Both the position numbers and the translations under genes were made by a program. Of a stretch of 64,000 bases of DNA, positions 42,419 through 51,854 are shown in pieces. This DNA comes from Sediminibacter sp. Hel_I_10 (GTDB taxonomy: Bacteria; Bacteroidota; Bacteroidia; Flavobacteriales; Flavobacteriaceae), in the NCBI RefSeq assembly GCF_000688335.1, contig NZ_JHZX01000001.1:248001-312000 (forward strand), given 5' to 3'. Numbering within the stretch: the first letter of the stretch is position 1; every line of letters starts with the position of its first letter. The notes beneath the pieces were generated by a model. It made no database searches. It had not been told where the DNA came from and saw only the letters and a program-made list of their open reading frames with translations.

Positions 42419-43450
42419 TTAGATTCCTATAGAACTTGATTTGACCGCTACTTCGATACCACGGCGCAATCTGTTGAATAGTTTCATTGCCAGCTGTGCC
42501 TGAGAGACCGGAATACTCGGTAGTATTGGGACATGGCTTTCCCTTAGGACCTTTAAGGCAATCGCCTTTTCATTGGTGGGCAATTTCATTAGCGATTCAA
42601 AATAAATTTTCGGATTCTTGATAAACTCCTTTTTGGCCTTATAGGTTTCGGCAAAGTTTCTTTGGTAACCAAAAGTTTTATCGAAGGTCTTTTCCGCTGA
42701 ATTAAAAAATTGGTCCCTGTCAAAGCCCCGTCTGACGGTTTTGCCATGCATCATGACTTCTGAAGCTTTGTGCTTGCTCCCCGGGGAAAGACTATAAGTA
42801 TTGGAGGCGTCCTTTCGACTGATGATGATATGGATATGATTTTGGTTACCCGCTTTGGTCATGCCTTGAAAGATACGTTTTCCATTTTGTTGATGTGGTG
42901 CTTGGCGTTCCAGTTTGGCAATTTCCTTTTTCATCTTTTTAATATCGCCTTCGCCCCGTCCCTCTTGAATATTTCTGATTTCGGTTTTTAGATGCAGTAT
43001 TTTTGTGGCATAAGCTTGGTTTTCTTTTATTTGAAAATCTGTTCCCTTGAATGTTCTTTGATGTTCGATTTTTGCATAGTATTTTATATCATCTATAGTT
43101 ATGGGCCGTCCCTGTATTTCTCGATTGAAGCTCGCCACATAATCTTTCATCAGCTCGCGAGTGTAGGTTTTTAAATCTTGACTACTGTTCTGAAGTTTTC
43201 GTAATTCATACTTTGAAGGATTGACCGTAATCGAATAAAACTTGGGTTCTTTCTTTTTCAATTTTGCGGTGTTTCCGTCAATTTCCTTTACCACTTCTTC
43301 AGCGGAAATTTCATCGCCATATTGATTGAAAAAATGTTCCATTTCATGTTGTTCCAAACCTTGATTTTCTTTCTCTAAATAGCCTACAAAATCAACTGAA
43401 CTTTGCGAGTAATTGTTTCCCAATTTTTGAGGTGTTATTGTAATGTACAT
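42419..43450 (-). CDS. Relaxase/mobilization protein (MobB-type, DUF5712-like)
   Basis: 343 aa. A catalytic Tyr candidate lies near the N-terminus (NNYSQSSVDFVGYLEKENQG). The metal-binding HxH motif NHIHIIISRKD lies near residue 206. RSHRP-free C-terminal helices follow with LFNRLRRGIEVAV. It nicks one strand at oriT and pilots it. The Bacteroidota ICE context (BfmA upstream, coupling protein downstream) supports the role. The family name is recalled, not searched. Confidence 0.82.
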   Translation of the reverse strand: MYITITPQKLGNNYSQSSVDFVGYLEKENQGLEQHEMEHFFNQYGDEISAEEVVKEIDGNTAKLKKKEPKFYSITVNPSKYELRKLQNSSQDLKTYTRELMKDYVASFNREIQGRPITIDDIKYYAKIEHQRTFKGTDFQIKENQAYATKILHLKTEIRNIQEGRGEGDIKKMKKEIAKLERQAPHQQNGKRIFQGMTKAGNQNHIHIIISRKDASNTYSLSPGSKHKASEVMMHGKTVRRGFDRDQFFNSAEKTFDKTFGYQRNFAETYKAKKEFIKNPKIYFESLMKLPTNEKAIALKVLRESHVPILPSIPVSQAQLAMKLFNRLRRGIEVAVKSSSIGI

Positions 43451-43462
43451 AGCGCAAAAATA

Positions 43463-43864
43463 TTAGAGTTCGTTATTATCATTTTGCTTTTCATCAAAGC
43501 CTGTCTTGATGTCAGGAAGTCGTCCCTCCCTCCTCTCTTCGATGATTTTTTTTTCCAAAATCAAGGGTTTCCTTTTAGGCTCCTCGGTTTGGAAAAGAGA
43601 TGCCATCATGGCGGCGGTAGGTTTGGTCTGGGTCTTTTCCATATCGCGCATTATGGCAATGACCGCATTAATACGCTTCTTTATAGAAGCCTCGATTGTT
43701 CTGCCTGTAGGACCCAATTTTTCCTTTGGGGATATTTCATTGTAGAAGAAAAAATCCAGCATTGCTGTCAATGCCTCTGTATGGGATTTGAAGTGCGTTC
43801 TTGAAAATTTCTGGAAACGCTTTGCCGTTTCCCGTTTAAATCTAATTCCTGTAAATGAGTCCAT
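43463..43864 (-). CDS. BfmA/BtgA-type mobilization accessory protein
   Basis: 133 aa from the ATG at 43864; a GTG at 43882 would add six residues and lies inside a palindrome. The N-terminal ribbon-helix-helix-like region reads GIRFKRETAKRFQKFSRTHFKSHTEALTAML, followed by a basic C-terminus. In Bacteroides elements the paired protein helps the relaxase act at oriT. Two ATTTGTCRCAAAT palindromes directly upstream are candidate binding sites for it. Confidence 0.85.
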   Translation of the reverse strand: MDSFTGIRFKRETAKRFQKFSRTHFKSHTEALTAMLDFFFYNEISPKEKLGPTGRTIEASIKKRINAVIAIMRDMEKTQTKPTAAMMASLFQTEEPKRKPLILEKKIIEERREGRLPDIKTGFDEKQNDNNEL

Positions 43865-44243
43865 AATTCGCCGATTTGTCACAAATTCTGTCCGTAAAAT
43901 GGGCGTTTCATTGCCATTTGTCGCAAATGGCTGATAAACAAGAATTTATTTGAAATCATAAACTACTGAACGTTAGTGGTTTAAAACAAAAAAGGAGTGT
44001 ATTAACATTGCGCAGCGTGTTACCCTCTTGCTACTCCTTTTCGGTGCGCTATGGCGTACCAAAAATTCCTTACAATCTGGCTAAAAAGCCAATTGCCATT
44101 TTAGGGAAATGAATTTCCAATATGTTAATTTTAGATGCGTATGGTTATCGGCGAAAGTCGAGAATAGGATAACCCTACATAAGTATCAAAGCTGAAGTTC
44201 AGCTAAAATAAAGATACGTTTTTTTATTGAAATTGTAATGTTC
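43865..44243. other. Candidate oriT region upstream of the mob genes
   Basis: Noncoding. It contains palindromes ATTTGT-C-ACAAAT (43874-43886) and CCATTTG-TCG-CAAATGG (43914-43930), and a longer stem AAAAGGAGT (43990-43998) with ACTCCTTTT (44033-44041). The loop holds GCGCAGCGTG, followed by another GGTGCGC/GGCGTACC half-symmetry. Such a mix of inverted repeats before bfmA/btgA genes is where oriT lies in related elements. The nick site cannot be named from sequence alone. Confidence 0.45.
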
Positions 44244-44276
44244 AAATAAAAAAACACCTCTAAATTTTAGAGGTGT
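44244..44276 (-). terminator. Rho-independent terminator of the radC-like operon
   Basis: On the minus strand, ACACCTCTAAA and TTTAGAGGTGT form an 11-bp stem (44254-44276) followed directly by a run of T. It lies 20 bp past the stop of the 70-aa gene. Confidence 0.88.
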
Positions 44277-44296
44277 TCCCATTGGATTTTAAGAAC

Positions 44297-44509
44297 TCAT
44301 ATCTTGAACACGAAGGAATAGGAATATAAATTTCTTATAGCTTCCTCTTCGATCATAGTTTCAAAGCAAGAATAATTTTGTTTTACATATTTGCCGATAG
44401 CATCGCCAAATTTTCGTTCCACATCACATTTGGATTTTTCCAAAAGTCGCTTTTGAGGGTCCTCACTCAAGTCGGTAAAATTGAGATATATCATAGCTCC
44501 CATATTCAC
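44297..44509 (-). CDS. Small unknown protein coupled to the RadC-like gene
   Basis: 70 aa from a GTG at 44509, which overlaps the upstream stop as GTGA; an internal ATG at 44503 is possible. No recognised domain: mostly polar, with DPQKRLLEKSKCDVERKFGDAIGKYVKQNY. The overlap and shared terminator make expression likely. It is a common type of small accessory ORF in ICE gene groups. Confidence 0.6.
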   Translation of the reverse strand: MNMGAMIYLNFTDLSEDPQKRLLEKSKCDVERKFGDAIGKYVKQNYSCFETMIEEEAIRNLYSYSFVFKI

Positions 44510-44958
44510 AAGATCCCGTTATCTGCAAAACTATAATAATCCCCATTCGGAATTAGGATCAAATGGTCAATAAGCTTTACATCGAACAGTTCAGATGCGT
44601 TCCTAATTTTAGTGGTCAACCGCTTATCTGCATCACTCGGGATCAATTTTCCACTCGGATGATTATGCGCAAGTATGATACCTACCGATAAGGATTTTAA
44701 AATGACTGCAAATAAGATTCTTACATCTACTAAAGTTCCCGTTATTCCACCCTGTGACACTTGAAATATAGCTTTTACTTTATTGCTGTTATTCAACAAC
44801 ACGACCTTAAAGGTTTCTTGTAGGGCGATTGTATCCTTGTTCCAATTATCGAAGACCAATTGGGCTGCATCTTTTGAATTTGTTATTTTATGCCACATGG
44901 AAGACCTTAAGCCCTCTTTATAGCTAATCCTGACTTCATTAACTTGTGCTTTTTTCAT
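44506..44958 (-). CDS. RadC-like JAB/MPN domain protein
   Basis: 150 aa. The MPN+ motif is IILAHNHPSGKLIPSDAD near residue 105, with His-x-His and the Asp at the expected spacing, plus an SxxG-like GITGTLVDVR. The ICE version is short and lacks the N-terminal helix-hairpin-helix of chromosomal RadC. The role is unclear; it is often carried by mobile elements near ssb. It is transcribed with the 70-aa gene. Confidence 0.88.
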   Translation of the reverse strand: MKKAQVNEVRISYKEGLRSSMWHKITNSKDAAQLVFDNWNKDTIALQETFKVVLLNNSNKVKAIFQVSQGGITGTLVDVRILFAVILKSLSVGIILAHNHPSGKLIPSDADKRLTTKIRNASELFDVKLIDHLILIPNGDYYSFADNGIL

Positions 44959-45025
44959 CGTTTATATTTTTATGGAAATCGTGACTCTTCGATTTCATTA
45001 TTATCTAATTTTAATGTGTGAATAA

Positions 45026-45062
45026 TAAAAAAGAGGGCGCATCTTTAAACACTTACGCCCTC
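45026..45062 (-). terminator. Terminator of the ssb gene
   Basis: On the minus strand, GAGGGCG pairs with CGCCCTC (45033-45039 and 45056-45062), followed by a TTTTTTA run. Confidence 0.82.
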
Positions 45063-45077
45063 CTTAATGTTCAAATC

Positions 45078-45422
45078 TTACTTGTCATTTTTGCTTCCAA
45101 GTAAAAGGATTTCATCAGCTACAACTTCCGTTACATAGCGTTGGCTCCCATCATCGGACGTGTAGGTTCGGGTCTTTAGTTTACCCGTTATCCCTACCTC
45201 TTTGCCCTTTTCGACATAGTTCTGCACAATTTCGGCGGTCTTGCCCCAGGCAACAACGGTATGCCAATTCGTGTCGGTTTGTTTTTCTCCTTTGCCATCC
45301 TTGTAATACTCATTCGTGGCTAATGAAAAGCGGGCGACTTTCTTACCGCTCTCAAGGTTCGTAATCGTTGGTTCCACACCAACATTTCCAATTAACTGTA
45401 CATGATTTCTAATAGTACTCAT
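45078..45422 (-). CDS. ssb: Single-stranded DNA-binding protein
   Basis: 114 aa, an OB-fold SSB: VQLIGNVGVEPTI, KKVARFSLATNEYYKD, TNWHTVVAWGKTAEIVQNYV, KGKEVGITGKLKTRTYTSDDG and the C-terminal VVADEILLLG. It is shorter than chromosomal SSB and lacks the acidic tail, which is usual for ICE-encoded forms. It likely protects transferred single strands. It is the last ICE gene seen on this side. Confidence 0.93.
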   Translation of the reverse strand: MSTIRNHVQLIGNVGVEPTITNLESGKKVARFSLATNEYYKDGKGEKQTDTNWHTVVAWGKTAEIVQNYVEKGKEVGITGKLKTRTYTSDDGSQRYVTEVVADEILLLGSKNDK

Positions 45423-46427
45423 AATAAAAGATTTTAGTGCCCACCTATTCGGCAGACAAGGTTCATATTTCCCCTATGGATTCAAAACAGATTAAATTTT
45501 AAGGGGTGTTTGTTCTTTTCTTTCGTGCACCGCACAATGGATAGTGTGGGTTTTGTCAAGACTTTTAGGGAACAAATCAGGAGTGTCTGCGACGTAGTAA
45601 AACCCGCCTATCGATAGATAGGTCTTCAGGTTTTCAAGGAAGTAGAAGCCTTATTTTTCAATAAAACTTGTACAGTCTTGACAAGTTCCATAAGGGCATT
45701 AGCAATTCTTTTTGGGCGCAGCTGTGTTTGAGCGTACAGAGAGTTAAGCGAAAAAAGCAGTTGTGAGTAAATTAGAATTAGTTATGCCCTGCCTGTTTTT
45801 CGATGACCCGAAAAACAACAAAGGCACCCTCCATTATAAACCCCTTAAAATGTGCAGGACAGCGGTTCGGTTTTTAAGGATTTTCGAGGAAACACCAAAG
45901 AAGGGTTTACCGTAAATCCTGTTAAGAAAATTGAAGGGATGGCTTTCAGCTCTGGAAAAGCGGACGTAATTCACGATTTCTGCTCAGGAATGTAGTGTTG
46001 CTTACCTGTCTAGATAGCCATCGGGACGGGAAGGATAATCGAAATGGAAAGCTAAAATCGGGGATTGTGTCCAAGACCTTTAGGGAAGCGCTTTTCGCGA
46101 AATGAAGTTTTTTCTGATTGTAAAGCAGAAAAAGTGGAATGTAGGGAATGGGCTGAGTGGAACATGATACTAAATATCGATTTTAGCTACTTATTTAAAA
46201 TTAAAAAAAGTAATGTAAGCGTCTATATCTATAACAACCGAATAACCCATTTTCAGTCTAGACCTAAAAAAACCCAATGAGTTACTTTTAAATCCAATCT
46301 AATAAGTTATGAAGGTTTACCTGAACTCACCATTTAATAACAGACCTCGTTTAAACTATTTTTTAGCCGTCGAAATAGCTAAAAAACTTCAGAACATCTA
46401 TTTATTAACCAAAAAAAGACAACCTAT
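45423..46427. other. 1-kb noncoding region rich in inverted repeats at the ICE edge
   Basis: No gene is supported; the 71-aa frame at 46065-46280 has no protein-like features. Visible structures include TTGTCAAGACT (45553-45563) inverted at 45674-45684, and CCTATC-GATA-GATAGG (45607-45622). ACTTGT/ACAAGT lies at 45666-45686. GTTTTTCG-ATGACC-CGAAAAAC lies at 45795-45816, and GGGTTTA-CCG-TAAATCC at 45903-45919. GC content and sequence texture differ from the AT-rich gaps inside the island, which suggests constraint. An origin, an att region or an RNA gene are possible. Confidence 0.5.
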
Positions 46428-47864
46428 TTAGTATAATCCATATCTAAAATTCCCGCGATAGTAATCCAACACCTTGGTTCTCAACAAATAATCATACTTA
46501 GCATTGGTCAAATTAATTTTTGCGTTGTCTAGATTGTTTTTACTGGTTACATAGTTTAAAAAATTTGAGATGCCGTTATTGAACCTTATTTCATTAATGC
46601 GATACGATTCTTCAAAGGCTGTGACTTGTTTTAGTAAGCTTTCGTAGCGCAGGTAGGTAGTCTCCATATCAAAATGTACTTGTGCAATGGCATTTTTGAT
46701 TTCCAATTGGGTCTGTTCTAATGCCACCATTGACTCTTCTACCCTAATTTTCTCTAGCGCTACATTATTTTTTGCTTGAAAGCCATTGAAAATCGGTACC
46801 CTCATCGAAACACCAAAATTCGTACTCAGGTTATTATCGAATTGTTCTGAAAAGCCAATATCGTTTGAATCAAAACTGCTACTTTCAGTAAGCACGGGAA
46901 CATTCTCGCCATCAATAGTGATAAAATCTCCCGTCTCTACAAAGCTGGTACCGGTCTCTGTAAATAGTTGCGCTGCGCTTGAATAATTGGTATTTAGGCC
47001 GGCAAAGAACGAAATTTCAGGTGTAAACTGCGCCTTTGCAACATTGACGCCTTTTTTTGAAGCGTCCACTCGCAATTCCCTAGCTTTAAAAGTCGCTAGG
47101 TTTTGAGTGGCATCTTGATAAACTTCCTCTGCCGAACGCTCATACTGCTCAAAATCCAGCAGCAAATTTTTGGCATTGAGCTCAATATCATTATCGGTAA
47201 GATTAAGCAATTGTAACAATTCCAATTTTGAACTGTTGAAACCGCTCTGTGCCGATAAAATACTGGTTTCATCTAGGGTAAGTTGACCTTTGATATCGGC
47301 ATAATCGGCAGGGTTGCCCGATTCGTTTTCGTAGAACTCTTTTTGCAGCTCCAACTGCTCTTCGGTAGTTTGCAATCGGTTTTTGGCCAAGGTTAAAATA
47401 TCACGATTGTTCAAAACTTGCAGATACGCCAAAGTGACGCGCAGTATAAGGTCTTGTTTGGCTTCCTCAATTTCCATTTCGGCAGCCAATATATTGAGTT
47501 TATTCTGTTTCGCCTGATTGATTAATCTGAAACCATTAAAAATAGTCATGTCCAAATTTAAGTTCGCGCTTGAAAAGGTCAACCGTTGATTGATAAAATC
47601 GTTGGTAAACGGGTCAATACTCCTCCCATTGTTAACACCTACATTGATGTTTCCGTTTAGGTTAGGCAAGAAATTAGCTTTAGATTGTTTAAAATTAACT
47701 TCAGCAGTATTTGAGCTTAGTTTTGCCGACTTTAACTCCAGATTATTTTCAATAGCAATCGATATACAATCTTCTAAGGTATAGCTTTCCTGTAATTCAT
47801 TTTGAGCAGATATAAAGTTGCAAAACAAACTGAGGCATAAAATTATTCTAATATTGAGGTACAT
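46428..47864 (-). CDS. TolC-family outer-membrane efflux protein
   Basis: 478 aa from the ATG at 47864, which starts a signal peptide (MYLNIRIILCLSLFCNFISAQ). A longer frame from 48044 overlaps the ATPase gene and is rejected. The two long helical repeats typical of TolC are visible (YTLEDCISIAIENNLELKSAKLS near the start and the AQVHFDMETTYLRYESLL block in the second half). The protein forms the exit duct for the permease/ATPase pump upstream. It is the last gene of the operon, 10 bp after the ATPase. Confidence 0.92.
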   Translation of the reverse strand: MYLNIRIILCLSLFCNFISAQNELQESYTLEDCISIAIENNLELKSAKLSSNTAEVNFKQSKANFLPNLNGNINVGVNNGRSIDPFTNDFINQRLTFSSANLNLDMTIFNGFRLINQAKQNKLNILAAEMEIEEAKQDLILRVTLAYLQVLNNRDILTLAKNRLQTTEEQLELQKEFYENESGNPADYADIKGQLTLDETSILSAQSGFNSSKLELLQLLNLTDNDIELNAKNLLLDFEQYERSAEEVYQDATQNLATFKARELRVDASKKGVNVAKAQFTPEISFFAGLNTNYSSAAQLFTETGTSFVETGDFITIDGENVPVLTESSSFDSNDIGFSEQFDNNLSTNFGVSMRVPIFNGFQAKNNVALEKIRVEESMVALEQTQLEIKNAIAQVHFDMETTYLRYESLLKQVTAFEESYRINEIRFNNGISNFLNYVTSKNNLDNAKINLTNAKYDYLLRTKVLDYYRGNFRYGLY

Positions 47865-47874
47865 GAATTTTGGT

Positions 47875-48552
47875 TTAGTCTTGAACAATTTTTCCGTCCA
47901 AAAGATTAATGGTTCTTGAGCCATAGGCCGCATTACTTTCTGAATGTGTGGCCTGTATAATGGTGACACCTTCCTTATTGAGTTCGGTAAACAGCTCCAT
48001 GATTTCTGTGCTTTGCTTAGAGTTGAGATTCCCGGTCGGTTCATCGGCGAGAATCAATTTTGGCTTTGAAATCAAGGCTCTTGCAACACCTACGAGCTGT
48101 TGCTGGCCGCCACTTAATTGAATGGGGAACAAATCCTTTTTCCCAACGATGTTAAAACGGTCTAACATATCGGCAACCAAGGCTTTTCGTTCAGAAGATT
48201 TTACGTTTTTATAAAGCAACGGTGTTTCTATATTTTCAAAAACCGTGAGTTCATCAATGAGATGATAGGCTTGAAAGACGAAACCAATATAATCCTTATA
48301 GAGTTTGGACTTTTGCTTGTCCTTCATGCTGTGTACCACTTCATTTAGAAAAATATAACCGCCATCGGTAAAATTATCAAGCATACCTATACAGTTTAGT
48401 AACGTAGATTTCCCAGAGCCAGATGGCCCCATGAGTGAGATAAATTCGCCTTCTTGAACCTCGAGGTTGATATTGTCTAAAAGGGTTACTTCTTTACTTC
48501 CGTTCTTGACCTCCCTTGAAGCTTGGGTTAATTTTAATAATGTGTTTTTCAT
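47875..48552 (-). CDS. ABC transporter ATPase, MacB/LolD type
   Basis: 225 aa. Walker A is GPSGSGKST, the Q-loop is VFQAYHLI, the signature is [14 protein letters not shown], Walker B is LILADEPTG and the switch His is in QATHSE. All motifs are intact. It is the only ATPase in a locus with six permeases, so it probably energises all of them by turns or in mixed complexes. This family drives mechanotransmission in the periplasm and not classical membrane transport. Confidence 0.94.
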   Translation of the reverse strand: MKNTLLKLTQASREVKNGSKEVTLLDNINLEVQEGEFISLMGPSGSGKSTLLNCIGMLDNFTDGGYIFLNEVVHSMKDKQKSKLYKDYIGFVFQAYHLIDELTVFENIETPLLYKNVKSSERKALVADMLDRFNIVGKKDLFPIQLSGGQQQLVGVARALISKPKLILADEPTGNLNSKQSTEIMELFTELNKEGVTIIQATHSESNAAYGSRTINLLDGKIVQD

Positions 48553-48622
48553 GGTTTCTCTTTTTAAATGGTCTTACGACTATTTATTATTTATAATGTC
48601 TTGTAGAGACTAGTTTTTATTC

Positions 48623-49372
48623 CTAATTAGATTCTAAAGCGATAATCTCTGAATCTCCAAAACTCAGTCCCGTTGTCACCTTGGCGCCTCCTTTGTATCT
48701 CAAAACGGCCTCACCGTAAGATGTAAATTTTATAGCTTCGGAAACATTGACGTCAAATTGCGCTGCGCCGAAGGCCTTCAGCTTGGATTCTTTATTTTCC
48801 ACACCTAACAGATTCATTTTGCTTTCGCCATAAGCGGTAATTTTCTGAAAACCGATGCTACCTTTTAAAATGGTTAAATTACTTTCACCATACACATCGA
48901 CATCAATTTCAGATACATTAACTTCATTAAAGGTGACTTGGGATTCTCCGTAAATCTTAAGCGTAAATTTTTCAATATTGATTGGACTTTCGCACAGCGT
49001 GACTTGTTCGCCTCTTAATGACAATTCATTAATATTTTTGTACATCACCAAAATGGAAAGCACTTTCCCTTTATAAATTGGGACTTTCATGCTGATGCCA
49101 TTCTTGACAATGTTCTCTTGCTTCGTCGTTTCTTTGGCATCGTCTAGATAGACTCGAAGCGTCTTGCCCTTGAGCTCAATATTGATTTTATCTTCTGGCT
49201 CCGTACTGCTTAGTATGGTTACTGAATTCTCATCGCCTTGCACAAATTTGCTCTCAATATGTGGACTTATAATTACTTTGTCAAAGTCTTTGACCGGAGT
49301 CTTGGTTTGAGATGAAGCGATTTGAACAGCAAAAGCGCAAATAACAATTGATATATATAAAATGGTTCTCAT
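48623..49372 (-). CDS. GIN/DUF2807 putative auto-transporter adhesin-head protein
   Basis: 249 aa with a signal peptide (to about 22, IASSQ). A beta-helix-like repeat pattern (KIYGESQVTF, DVYGESNLTI, TAYGESKMNL, KAFGAAQFDV, TSYGEAVLRY) repeats the GES/GAA turn about every 23 residues, as in DUF2807. It is located in the periplasm or outside. It sits between the ATPase and the first permease, so it may be a sensor or partner of the pump. Function of the family is not established. Confidence 0.88.
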   Translation of the reverse strand: MRTILYISIVICAFAVQIASSQTKTPVKDFDKVIISPHIESKFVQGDENSVTILSSTEPEDKINIELKGKTLRVYLDDAKETTKQENIVKNGISMKVPIYKGKVLSILVMYKNINELSLRGEQVTLCESPINIEKFTLKIYGESQVTFNEVNVSEIDVDVYGESNLTILKGSIGFQKITAYGESKMNLLGVENKESKLKAFGAAQFDVNVSEAIKFTSYGEAVLRYKGGAKVTTGLSFGDSEIIALESN

Positions 49373-49469
49373 GGTTTTTGTTGATTTATAGTATTGATTG
49401 AATTTAATTCTGTTTAAAAATTATTTAATAAGACCTCACAGGTTTCAAAAACCCTTAAGGTCTATGAAA

Positions 49470-51854
49470 TTATTCAGCTTTTAATGATTTAACAGGATTC
49501 GCAATTGCCGCTTTAATAGCCTGAAAGCTTACTGTTAATATGGCGATAACCAAGGCACAAAATCCTGTAAATACGAATGGCTGCCAACCAATATCAATTC
49601 GGAATGCAAAATCCTTGAGCCAATTATCCATCACGACATATGCCAATGGAAATGCAATGAGCAATGCCACTAAGACCAGCTTCACAAAATCGATTGATAA
49701 TAATCTTACGACTCCTGCGACGGAAGCCCCTAAAACTTTGCGAATCCCAATTTCCTTTTGACGCTGCTCTGCCGTAAACGCTGCTAACCCAAACAGCCCT
49801 AAGCACGCCACAAAAATTGCCAGAGTTGAAAAGATAACCGCAATGGAAGCCGTACGTTTTTCTTCGAGATATAGCTTTTCAATATTTTTATCTAAAAAGC
49901 TATAGTCAAATGGAACATTGGGAGCAACCGTTTTAAAATTGCTTTCCATGGCAGAAATACTTTGGGCCAAATCTGAAACTTTCATTTTTACCAAAAGAAA
50001 TTCCTTAGACTCACTTGTATGGTTATGAAAAGCATAAGCTCCTATTGGCTCTCTTAAGGACGCAAAATTAAAATTGTCCACTACCCCAACAATAGTAGCA
50101 TCTTTAGGAAGCATATAAATAGTTTTTCCTATGGCTTCCTCTGGCGTATGACCTAAATAATCGGATATTTTTTTATTGACCACGACTTCAACCAAGGTAT
50201 CGCCTTCTGTCTTGACTTTTGGTAAATTTTTTCCGGCGAGAAATTTTAAGCCCATAACATCCAATGCCTCTGCATCTGCACGATTGGTCTGTACGGAAAA
50301 TCCGCCGTCGTTTGCCAAAGGGTTATGCACCAAACGACCACTTACCGTTTTTCCAGGGTAGCCTTGCGCTGCGCCAACTGAAGATACAATGGGCAATGCC
50401 TCTAATTTCTGCTTGAGTAAACTTACAGTATTGGATTCCTTAATGCCAGTAGTTGTAATGGCCATGACTTGATTTGAATTGAATCCCAAGTCTTTGTTTT
50501 GAATAAAATGCAGCTGACTATATATGACGAAAACACCGATAATCAAAACGATAGATGCCGCAAACTGCAGAACCACCAATCCTTTTCTTACGTTGACCGA
50601 CCAATTAGAACCCGTATTACCACCACTCAGTATTTTTTTTGCTGAAAGATTGGATAAGTAAATCGCAGGATAAGACCCTGCTAAAAGGGTTGTAACCGCC
50701 CAAATAGCAAGCATTGCAGCGATAAAAGTTCCAGACAATAATAATGAGGCAGGAATAGACTTTCCAGAAATCTGATTAAAATAAGGCAAGAAAATCAATG
50801 CGACAACAATGCCCAAAATGATGGAAATGAAGGTCATCAATCCGGTTTCGGCATAAAATCGTGCTATCAAATTTGAAACTGAGGCCCCGAGGGTTTTACT
50901 CACGCCTACCTCTAGCGCCCGTTTTTGTGAACGCGCTGTTGTTAAATTCATGTAGTTAATACAGGCGATAACCAGAATCAACAAGGCCAACCAGGTTAAA
51001 CTATTCACTTGGTCAATTGAACCTTTTCTAGAGCTGTAGCCGTTATCCAAATGAGTTGAATATAAATGAACCTCGTCAAACGGCTGCACATTTAATGAAT
51101 ACCATTGTTGGTCCTTTTCAACATTTTCATCAAGCATCTCTTTCATTTTTGATTTGAGTATGCTCGGTTTTGCACCTTCTGCTGTCAATAGATACGTTTC
51201 TAAACTTGAATTTGACCACGTTGGTCTTCTAGCAAAAAAACTGGTGGCGAAGGATACGTAAATATTGCCATCAAGAGTTGAATTTGTTGGAAGGTCTTCA
51301 TACACCCCTGTAATCTCTATCCCAGTCTTATCGTCAATCTTAAATGTTTTACCAACAACTTGGTCGGTGCCAAAAAACCGTTTTGCTGTGCTTATAGAAA
51401 TAATTGCTGTGTTAGGATTGTTCAGTGCTCCCGCAACTAGGCCTTTTTCAAGGGTAATATCAAAAACGTCAAAAATATTGGGGTCTGCATAATACAAGGA
51501 GTTTTCGATAAATTCGGAATCATCGGTATTAATGTATGCCGCATCGCCAAATCCATGTTTGTAAAACCGCACGGCATCGATGACTTCTGGAATTTCAGCA
51601 ATAGCAGTTGGCGCGACCATGGCTGGCGCATTTGCATAGGTTTTGCTGTTGAAACTTTCTGAAGTCTCCACCAATACACGATAGATGTTATCTTTTTTCG
51701 CATACATGTTATTAAAACTATTTTCGTGATAGATGAACATAAACAGTAAAGCGGTAACGGCCAGACTAAGGGTGAGTCCCAAAATATTGATGGTAGAAAA
51801 AAGCGGACTGCCCTTTAAATTTCGCCAAGCGATTTTGATATGATTTTTGAACAT
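49470..51854 (-). CDS. FtsX/MacB-type ABC permease 1
   Basis: 794 aa. It has an N-terminal membrane helix (about 20-42), a periplasmic MacB_PCD domain (to about 280), three helices (about 285-425), a second periplasmic domain (about 450-660) and three final helices. The coupling motif TAEQRQKEIGIRKVLGAS lies near 690, and the end is NPVKSLKAE. This is the closest permease to the ATPase, separated from it only by the DUF2807 gene. It is nearest in the TAEQR-type motif to permeases 5 and 6. Confidence 0.93.
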   Translation of the reverse strand: MFKNHIKIAWRNLKGSPLFSTINILGLTLSLAVTALLFMFIYHENSFNNMYAKKDNIYRVLVETSESFNSKTYANAPAMVAPTAIAEIPEVIDAVRFYKHGFGDAAYINTDDSEFIENSLYYADPNIFDVFDITLEKGLVAGALNNPNTAIISISTAKRFFGTDQVVGKTFKIDDKTGIEITGVYEDLPTNSTLDGNIYVSFATSFFARRPTWSNSSLETYLLTAEGAKPSILKSKMKEMLDENVEKDQQWYSLNVQPFDEVHLYSTHLDNGYSSRKGSIDQVNSLTWLALLILVIACINYMNLTTARSQKRALEVGVSKTLGASVSNLIARFYAETGLMTFISIILGIVVALIFLPYFNQISGKSIPASLLLSGTFIAAMLAIWAVTTLLAGSYPAIYLSNLSAKKILSGGNTGSNWSVNVRKGLVVLQFAASIVLIIGVFVIYSQLHFIQNKDLGFNSNQVMAITTTGIKESNTVSLLKQKLEALPIVSSVGAAQGYPGKTVSGRLVHNPLANDGGFSVQTNRADAEALDVMGLKFLAGKNLPKVKTEGDTLVEVVVNKKISDYLGHTPEEAIGKTIYMLPKDATIVGVVDNFNFASLREPIGAYAFHNHTSESKEFLLVKMKVSDLAQSISAMESNFKTVAPNVPFDYSFLDKNIEKLYLEEKRTASIAVIFSTLAIFVACLGLFGLAAFTAEQRQKEIGIRKVLGASVAGVVRLLSIDFVKLVLVALLIAFPLAYVVMDNWLKDFAFRIDIGWQPFVFTGFCALVIAILTVSFQAIKAAIANPVKSLKAE

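Larger units (their letters stand above)
20998..45422. mobile_element. Integrative conjugative element, CTnDOT-type transfer system (partial view)
   Basis: The marks are RteC, an excisionase-like HTH, a replication-like gene, a DnaC-like ATPase, TraE/F/G/I/J/K/M/N homologues in canonical order, a VirD4-type coupling protein, a relaxase with a BfmA/BtgA-type partner, RadC-like and SSB proteins. Missing here are an integrase, TraA-D, TraL, TraO-Q and a topoisomerase. Ends are not defined: no tRNA or direct-repeat att site was found, and 20998 and 45422 are only the outer gene limits. It may be immobile or its integrase may lie outside the window. Confidence 0.75.

Noticed and set aside
45942-46140. 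GC-richer stretch considered as a tRNA or att-tRNA
   Set aside because: No cloverleaf, no GTTCRA T-loop and no CCA end could be built.
46065-46280. 71-aa frame in the noncoding ICE edge
   Set aside because: Composition is unlike a protein and it lies over several inverted repeats.
47865-48044. Longer TolC start
   Set aside because: It lies inside the ATPase gene and removes the signal peptide from the N-terminus.
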